The position numbers were made by a program, and so were the translations under genes. 5,251 nucleotides of DNA from Elioraea sp964533585 (GTDB taxonomy: Bacteria > Pseudomonadota > Alphaproteobacteria > Acetobacterales > Acetobacteraceae), in the NCBI GenBank assembly GCA_964533585.1, contig CAZHMM010000233.1:1-5251 (forward strand), written 5' to 3'. Positions 1-5,251 of the stretch are shown here, in pieces (the stretch's first letter is position 1; every line of letters starts with the position of its first letter). Under the pieces are notes generated by a model that was given only the letters and a program-made list of their open reading frames with translations, did no database searches and was not told the origin of the DNA.

Positions 1-4
1 AGCC

Positions 5-1405
5 TCAATCCCCCGTCTCGATCCGCTCGACCAGCTGCTTCACCGTCGGGATGAAGCCGTTCGAGTAGAACGGATCGGTCGCGAACCGGTAGGCGTTGTG
101 GCCGGAGAACATCAGGTTGCGGTCCACGTCGTCGCCATGCGCGATGTCCTGCAGCGTCTTCTGGATGCAGAAGCTGCGCGGATCGGCCTTCTTGCCTGTC
201 GAGTAGTCGGGCTCGTGCTGCGCCCAGTTCGAGAACCGGCACGCGCTCAGGCAGCCCATGCACTCGATCTGGTCGCGCCGGATCTCGGCCCCCTTCTCGG
301 GGGTGACGAAGATCAGCGTGCCGTCGGGCGTGCGCATCGCCTCGGTGAAGCCGGCCGCGGTCCAGGCGCGTGCGCGCGCCGCGTCCTTCGGGGTGAGATA
401 CACGAGCCGCCCGCGCGGCCCGGTCGGGAAGCCCTCGGTGTGCTCGCCCATCGCCTCGGCGGTATAGGCGACCTGGCGCTCGTTGCGCTCACGCAGCTCG
501 TTGATGAAGCCGTTGTTCACCGCCGAGGAGTAGAACCCGGTCGGCGAGAAGCGGTTGAGGAAGACGTCGCCCTCCTTCAGCGTCAGCAGCCGGCGCTTCC
601 AGGCATCCGAGATCGGGCTCTCCTTGGTCAGCAGCGGGCGCGTGCCGAACTGGAACGCCACCGGGCCGATCTCGGGATTGTCGAGCCAGTCCTCCCACTC
701 GCGCAGGCACCACACCCCGCCCGCCATCACCACCGGCGTGTCGTTCAGGCCGAACTCGTTCATGGTCCGGCGCAGCGCGGCGACGCGCGGATAGGGCGGC
801 TCGGGCACCGCGGGGTTCTCGCTGTTCGACAGGCCGTTATGCCCGCCGGCCAGCCACGGGTCCTCGTACACCACGCCGCCCAGCCATTCGCGCGTCTTGC
901 TGTAGGCGCGCTTCCAGAGCGCGTTGAAGGCGCGCGCCGAGGAGACGATCGGGTAGTAGTAGACGCTGAACCGCGCGGCGATGTCGGACAGGCGATAGGG
1001 CATGCCCGCACCGCAGGTGATGCCGTGCACCAGCCCTTTCGCCCCCTCCAGGATGCCGGTGATCACGCGCTCGGCGCCACCCATCTCCCAGAGGATGTTG
1101 GCGTGGATGCGCCCCTGGCCGCCCGACATCTCGTAGGCGGTGCGCGCCTGCTGGATGCCGCCCTGGATGCCGAACGCGACGAGTTCCTCGTGGCGCTCGC
1201 GCCGCGTCTTGCCCTCGTAGGTCTGGCGCACCAGCCGCCCGTCGGGGGTGTAGCTGTCGGCGTTCACCGCCGAGAACGTGCCGATCCCGCCCGAGGCGGC
1301 CCAGGCGCCCGCCGAGACGCCGTTCGAGATCGATACGCCCTTGCCGCCTTCGACCAGCGGCAGGACTTCGGCTCCGCTCACGCGGATGGCATTCAGCGCC
1401 CTCAC
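5..1405 (-). CDS. Nitronate monooxygenase-like FMN oxidoreductase with Cys-rich C-terminal region
   Basis: This 466-aa protein resembles the nitronate monooxygenase/2-nitropropane dioxygenase/FabK group, FMN-dependent TIM-barrel enzymes that oxidise nitronates or reduce enoyl substrates; its own substrate cannot be read from sequence. Seen: a glycine-rich N-terminal segment (residues 29-46, including SGGIGTFSA), GAGMP (142-146), GGHNG (197-201, whose His sits where class I enzymes keep their active-site His), PVVMAGGVW (234-242) and FQFGTRPLLTKES (261-273), matching the usual order of flavin/phosphate-binding loops. From about residue 330 the protein continues well past the usual 320-380 aa of the family and carries C392, C395, C399 and C413, a possible metal or Fe-S site. 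There is no signal peptide or membrane segment, so it is probably cytoplasmic. The start is a GTG: no in-frame ATG lies between it and the upstream in-frame TGA, and the family-like N-terminus begins there. The only Shine-Dalgarno-like sequence is a G-run 4 nt upstream. It lies 99 nt past pnp, beyond a hairpin, so it may be a separate transcription unit. Family confident, function not. Confidence 0.88.
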   Translation of the reverse strand: MRALNAIRVSGAEVLPLVEGGKGVSISNGVSAGAWAASGGIGTFSAVNADSYTPDGRLVRQTYEGKTRRERHEELVAFGIQGGIQQARTAYEMSGGQGRIHANILWEMGGAERVITGILEGAKGLVHGITCGAGMPYRLSDIAARFSVYYYPIVSSARAFNALWKRAYSKTREWLGGVVYEDPWLAGGHNGLSNSENPAVPEPPYPRVAALRRTMNEFGLNDTPVVMAGGVWCLREWEDWLDNPEIGPVAFQFGTRPLLTKESPISDAWKRRLLTLKEGDVFLNRFSPTGFYSSAVNNGFINELRERNERQVAYTAEAMGEHTEGFPTGPRGRLVYLTPKDAARARAWTAAGFTEAMRTPDGTLIFVTPEKGAEIRRDQIECMGCLSACRFSNWAQHEPDYSTGKKADPRSFCIQKTLQDIAHGDDVDRNLMFSGHNAYRFATDPFYSNGFIPTVKQLVERIETGD

Positions 1406-1431
1406 GGCACCCCCCGTCCGGCGTCGTTCAT
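1402..1431 (-). other. Possible 9-codon leader ORF overlapping the flavoenzyme start
   Basis: An ATG at 1431-1429 opens a nine-codon frame (MNDAGRGVP) whose TGA stop shares bases with the GTG start of the flavoenzyme (GTGA overlap). Such overlaps can couple translation, which would help a gene with a GTG start and a poor Shine-Dalgarno. There is only a weak GCCGGG before the ATG, and a frame this short can easily arise by chance. Confidence 0.2.
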
Positions 1432-1442
1432 CCCGGCGTCAC

Positions 1443-1448
1443 ACTATA
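1443..1448 (-). promoter_or_regulatory. Candidate -10 box for the flavoenzyme gene
   Basis: On the minus strand TATAGT (5 of 6 matches to TATAAT) stands out as an AT-rich patch in a very GC-rich gap, about 37 nt before the GTG start and just beyond the pnp hairpin. No TTGACA-like -35 box is found at 16-18 nt upstream; the closest, TTGCGT, is 21 nt away and lies within the hairpin. It fits an independent promoter but is weak evidence. Confidence 0.2.
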
Positions 1449-1462
1449 GGTCAGCGGAAAGG

Positions 1463-1484
1463 GGCGGGGACGCAAGTCCCCGCC
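1463..1484 (-). terminator. Hairpin downstream of pnp, likely terminator or 3' end stabiliser
   Basis: A perfect 9-bp inverted repeat (GGCGGGGAC / GTCCCCGCC) with a 4-nt loop begins 20 nt past the pnp stop codon. On the transcribed strand the loop reads TTGC and the stem is followed by CCTTTCCGC, so the U-tract is only three residues. The position and strength of the stem fit an intrinsic terminator, but the poor U-run means it could instead be partial, factor-assisted, or a barrier to 3' exonucleases. Confidence 0.55.
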
Positions 1485-1504
1485 TCGCCACGGTCGGCCG
1501 CGCG

Positions 1505-3682
<2,178 letters not shown>

Positions 3683-3693
3683 TCTGTTTCTGT

Positions 3694-3697
3694 CTCC
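3694..3697 (-). promoter_or_regulatory. pnp ribosome-binding site
   Basis: GGAG on the minus strand lies 11 nt before the ATG at 3682, in an A-rich, probably unstructured stretch (GACAGAAACAG). The spacing is somewhat long. It supports 3682 over upstream codons in the same open frame. An out-of-frame ATG overlaps it at 3699-3697. Confidence 0.6.
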
Positions 3698-3752
3698 ATC
3701 GCGCGAGCTTGCGGCGGAGCACCCTTCGGACGACGGCCTCGCCCACGCGGGG

Positions 3753-3836
3753 CAACGGCGTCTCGGGCGGCATGGAGGCGGGACGTGACGCGGTTGCCCG
3801 CGCGCCCCGGGCGCCATGTGGCCGGAAACGCCGTCA
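3753..3836 (-). promoter_or_regulatory. Long irregular stem-loop in the pnp leader
   Basis: The transcribed strand can fold into a stem-loop of about 84 nt whose base lies 70 nt before the pnp ATG. The outer stem pairs 3825-3836 with 3753-3764 (12 bp including three G-U pairs). Inside are GGC/GCC, CATGG/CCATG (3814-3818 with 3771-3775), GGGGC/GTCCC, and a terminal GCGCGG-GCAA-CCGCGT hairpin (3788-3803) closed by a GNRA tetraloop, giving about 31 pairs in all. In E. coli the pnp leader also forms a long hairpin that RNase III cuts, after which PNPase represses its own synthesis. A similar role here is inferred from position and shape; I could not compute a folding energy. Confidence 0.45.
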
Positions 3837-3863
3837 TTGCACCGTGACGGTCCGGTCGCGTCC

Positions 3864-3882
3864 CGGCGGGACTGTCCCGCCG
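3864..3882 (-). repeat. Perfect 8-bp hairpin in the rpsO-pnp gap
   Basis: CGGCGGGA and TCCCGCCG form a perfect 8-bp inverted repeat around a 3-nt loop. No U-run follows on the transcribed strand, so it is not a classical intrinsic terminator. It may be an RNA-processing or stabilising element in the rpsO-pnp transcript. Confidence 0.5.
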
Positions 3883-3897
3883 CGCGCTCGCGATTGT

Positions 3898-3920
3898 CCG
3901 CGCGCCCCCATGGCGCGCGG
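3898..3920 (-). repeat. Perfect 9-bp hairpin in the rpsO-pnp gap
   Basis: CCGCGCGCC and GGCGCGCGG form a perfect 9-bp all-GC stem around a 5-nt loop (ATGGG on the transcribed strand). It lies 15 nt upstream, in transcript order, of the hairpin at 3864-3882. No U-tract follows. It should be a strong block to 3' exonucleases at the rpsO end of the message, although GC-rich sequence makes such stems commoner than average. Confidence 0.5.
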
Positions 3921-3971
3921 CATCGGGGGCAGGCATGGCCATCGCGGCCACGGGGGGTCCTGCCCGGTGGC

Positions 3972-3996
3972 GGGGCTCGCCTATCGGCGGAGCCCC
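3972..3996 (-). repeat. Hairpin spanning the rpsO stop codon
   Basis: GGGGCTC (3972-3978) pairs with GAGCCCC (3990-3996), and inside it GCC (3979-3981) pairs with GGC (3986-3988), leaving one bulged base at 3989 and a 4-nt loop. That gives about 10 bp. The rpsO TAG stop (3983-3981) sits in the loop and upper stem. No U-run follows. Likely roles are protecting the rpsO 3' end or helping to separate rpsO and pnp messages; this is inference. Confidence 0.5.
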
Positions 3997-4250
3997 AGAC
4001 GCTTGATCAGCGTGTCGTAACGCGCCGCGTCCTTGTTCTTCACGTAGTCCAGCAGGCGGCGGCGCTGGCCGACCATCATCAGAAGGCCACGGCGCGAATG
4101 GAAGTCCTTCGCGTGCTCCTTCAGATGCTCGGTCAGGTTCTTGATCCGCTCCGAGAGGATCGCGACCTGCACCTCGGGCGAACCCGTGTCGCCCGCATGC
4201 GTCGCATATTCCTGGATCAGCGCCGTGCGGCGCTCGGCCGTGATCGACAT
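3981..4250 (-). CDS. rpsO: 30S ribosomal protein S15
   Basis: S15 is a primary-binding protein of the small subunit: it recognises the three-way junction of helices 20-22 in 16S rRNA, starts assembly of the platform, and contributes to the B4 bridge with the 50S subunit. The product is 89 aa, the normal length. It carries the family signature: GDTGSPEVQVA (20-30), the loop H42, D49, S52 (equal to E. coli H41, D48 and S51 when the initiator Met is not counted), SRRGL (52-56), and the basic QRRRLLDYV (62-70), ending in IKRLGLRR. The ATG is preceded by a well-placed AAGGA. It lies 69 nt after truB, as expected for the truB-rpsO-pnp cluster. In several bacteria S15 represses its own translation by binding its leader; a possible leader fold is listed separately. 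The gene is complete and ordinary. Confidence 0.99.
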   Translation of the reverse strand: MSITAERRTALIQEYATHAGDTGSPEVQVAILSERIKNLTEHLKEHAKDFHSRRGLLMMVGQRRRLLDYVKNKDAARYDTLIKRLGLRR

Positions 4251-4279
4251 CGTGTTGGTCCTTCGTCCTGGCCGTTGCG
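4231..4279 (-). promoter_or_regulatory. Candidate stem enclosing the rpsO ribosome-binding site and start codon
   Basis: On the transcribed strand CGC-AA-CGGCC upstream of the gene (4279-4270) can pair with GGCCG-A-GCG inside the first codons (4239-4231), making 5 bp, a small internal loop and 3 more bp. The 30-nt loop holds the AAGGA and the ATG. Leaders that S15 binds often fold around the start site, so this is a candidate autoregulatory site. In a GC-rich region chance pairing is a real alternative. Confidence 0.25.
4259..4263 (-). promoter_or_regulatory. rpsO ribosome-binding site
   Basis: AAGGA on the minus strand is separated by 8 nt from the ATG at 4250-4248. It is the clearest Shine-Dalgarno in the window and fits strong expression of a ribosomal protein. 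Confidence 0.8.
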
Positions 4280-4280
4280 T

Positions 4281-4314
4281 TGCCCGGGCCTCTCGGCGCT
4301 CGGGGTCTCGGGCA
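4281..4314 (-). repeat. Weak inverted repeat in the truB-rpsO gap
   Basis: TGCCCG and CGGGCA form a 6-bp stem around a 22-nt loop that contains repeated CCGAG units. It begins 5 nt after the truB stop and ends 1 nt before the possible rpsO leader stem. It could be part of an S15-responsive leader or mean nothing; no U-run marks it as a terminator. Confidence 0.25.
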
Positions 4315-4319
4315 TCCGC

Positions 4320-5251
4320 TCAGGCCGCGGCGGTGAGCATGCGCACCGGGTGCAGCATCCCCCCCTCCAGGCGGCCGATCGCGAGCGCCTTGCCCCCCGC
4401 CATCACGCGGACGATCCCGCCATCGGGATCGGCGTCGTGCGGAACCCGGCCGAGGAACGCGACAAGCGACAGCGCCTGCCCGCTCGACAGCCGTGAAGCC
4501 TCGCCCCCCGTCAGGGCCAGCGCCGGGATGTCGGCCAGCGCGGTCTCGACCGGAAGGAGAGGGCTTGAGGCGGCGTCCTCTTGCCCCAAGGCGGCCGCGC
4601 TGTCCAGGGAAACCGCCATCGCCTCGGTGAAGGGGCCGACCCGCAGCCGGCGCAGGGCGGCGATGTGCCCGACCGTGCCGAGTGCCACGGCGAGGTCGCG
4701 CGCCAAGCTGCGCATATAGACGCCCTTGCCCGACACGACCCGGAACACCGCCGTGTCGGCATCCGGCCGGTCCTCCAGCGTGTAGGCATCGACCCGCGCC
4801 GGCCGCGGCGCAAGCTCGACCGCCTCGCCGGCGCGCGCGAGGTCATAGGCCCGCTCGCCCGCCACCTTGATCGCCGAGAAGCGCGGCGGCACCTGCATGA
4901 TCTCGCCGACGAACCCCGCCAGCGCCGCGCGGATCGCCTCGTCCGAGGGCCGGACCTCGGAGGTCGCCGTCACCACCCCGTCCGCGTCGTCCGTGTCGCG
5001 CGCCTCGCCGAACCGGAGCGTGAACCGGTACTCCTTCGTGCCGTCCATCACATACGGCACCGTCTTGGTCGCCGCCCCGAACGCGATCGGCAGCACCCCC
5101 GTCGCCAACGGATCGAGCGTGCCACCATGCCCGACCTTCTGCGCCTGGAACGCACGCTTCAGCCGGTTCACCACATCCGTCGAGGTGATGCCGGCCGGCT
5201 TGTCGATCACCAGCCAGCCGTCGATCTTGCGGCCCTTCGGCTTGCGAGCCA
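4320..5251 (-). CDS. truB: tRNA pseudouridine(55) synthase TruB, 5' end cut by the window edge
   Basis: TruB isomerises U55 in the T-loop of nearly all tRNAs to pseudouridine and also acts as a tRNA-folding chaperone. The frame runs to the right edge, where the last two bases read TG on the minus strand directly before codons for ARKPKGRKIDGWLVIDKPAG. The start codon is therefore almost certainly an NTG (probably ATG) whose first base is position 5252, giving a 310-aa protein, the usual length. Motifs, numbered from that start: the catalytic loop GHGGTLDPLATG with catalytic D47 (E. coli D48), KEY at 73-75 with Y75, QVPPRFSAIKVAGERAYDLAR (120-140), and GVYMRSLARDL (177-187) with R181. A C-terminal domain of about 70 residues follows, as in other alphaproteobacterial TruB proteins. 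A GTG within the frame at 5210 is not the start, because the conserved GWLVIDKP stretch begins before it. The preceding gene would be expected to be rbfA but is not visible. Confidence 0.98.
   Translation of the reverse strand, partial: ARKPKGRKIDGWLVIDKPAGITSTDVVNRLKRAFQAQKVGHGGTLDPLATGVLPIAFGAATKTVPYVMDGTKEYRFTLRFGEARDTDDADGVVTATSEVRPSDEAIRAALAGFVGEIMQVPPRFSAIKVAGERAYDLARAGEAVELAPRPARVDAYTLEDRPDADTAVFRVVSGKGVYMRSLARDLAVALGTVGHIAALRRLRVGPFTEAMAVSLDSAAALGQEDAASSPLLPVETALADIPALALTGGEASRLSSGQALSLVAFLGRVPHDADPDGGIVRVMAGGKALAIGRLEGGMLHPVRMLTAAA

Noticed and set aside
3683..3817. N-terminal extension of pnp to codon 3817
   Set aside because: The open frame continues upstream, but the extra residues are unlike any PNPase. 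The recognised N-terminus and a GGAG support the ATG at 3682.
3816..4496. 226-codon plus-strand frame antisense to rpsO and the end of truB
   Set aside because: It lies opposite two well-supported genes, with low-complexity basic composition and no family resemblance.
4320..5210. truB starting at the internal GTG at 5210
   Set aside because: The frame continues upstream to the window edge with family-typical residues (ARKPKGRKIDGWLV), and TG at the edge fits a start codon one base outside.

Overview
The window is high-GC (roughly two thirds G+C by eye) bacterial chromosome with all four genes on the minus strand. It reads from right to left as truB, rpsO, pnp, and then a nitronate monooxygenase-like flavoenzyme. 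The protein sequences look alphaproteobacterial, possibly Rhodospirillales/Acetobacteraceae. That placement is recalled from family resemblance (for example the PNPase N-terminus and its FFKR pore motif) and was not tested by a search. I see no mobile element, CRISPR array, tRNA, rRNA or phage gene.

Layout in the direction of transcription: truB (tRNA pseudouridine-55 synthase) enters from the right edge and lacks only the first base of its start codon. After 69 nt comes rpsO (ribosomal protein S15, 89 aa) with a good Shine-Dalgarno. A 298-nt intercistronic region follows that has no credible gene but many inverted repeats. Then pnp (polynucleotide phosphorylase, 725 aa) runs to a 9-bp GC-rich hairpin 20 nt past its stop. 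After a 99-nt gap, a GTG-started 466-aa FMN enzyme of the nitronate monooxygenase/2-nitropropane dioxygenase family fills the left end and stops 4 nt from the edge.

The truB-rpsO-pnp order is the tail of the widely conserved nusA-infB-rbfA-truB-rpsO-pnp cluster, which combines translation, tRNA modification and RNA turnover. In Escherichia coli both rpsO and pnp are autoregulated after transcription through mRNA structure: S15 binds its own leader, and RNase III with PNPase acts on the pnp leader. Here the gaps carry candidate structures that could serve the same ends: a stem enclosing the rpsO ribosome-binding site, a hairpin over the rpsO stop codon, two perfect short hairpins, and an irregular stem-loop of about 84 nt ahead of pnp. 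These were paired by eye and need thermodynamic and comparative testing.

The flavoenzyme is the least ordinary gene. It has the TIM-barrel FMN-binding motifs of its family, plus a long C-terminal region with a CxxCxxxC-x13-C cysteine set that could hold a metal or Fe-S cluster. Otherwise the window is housekeeping; I found no convincing new multi-gene system.
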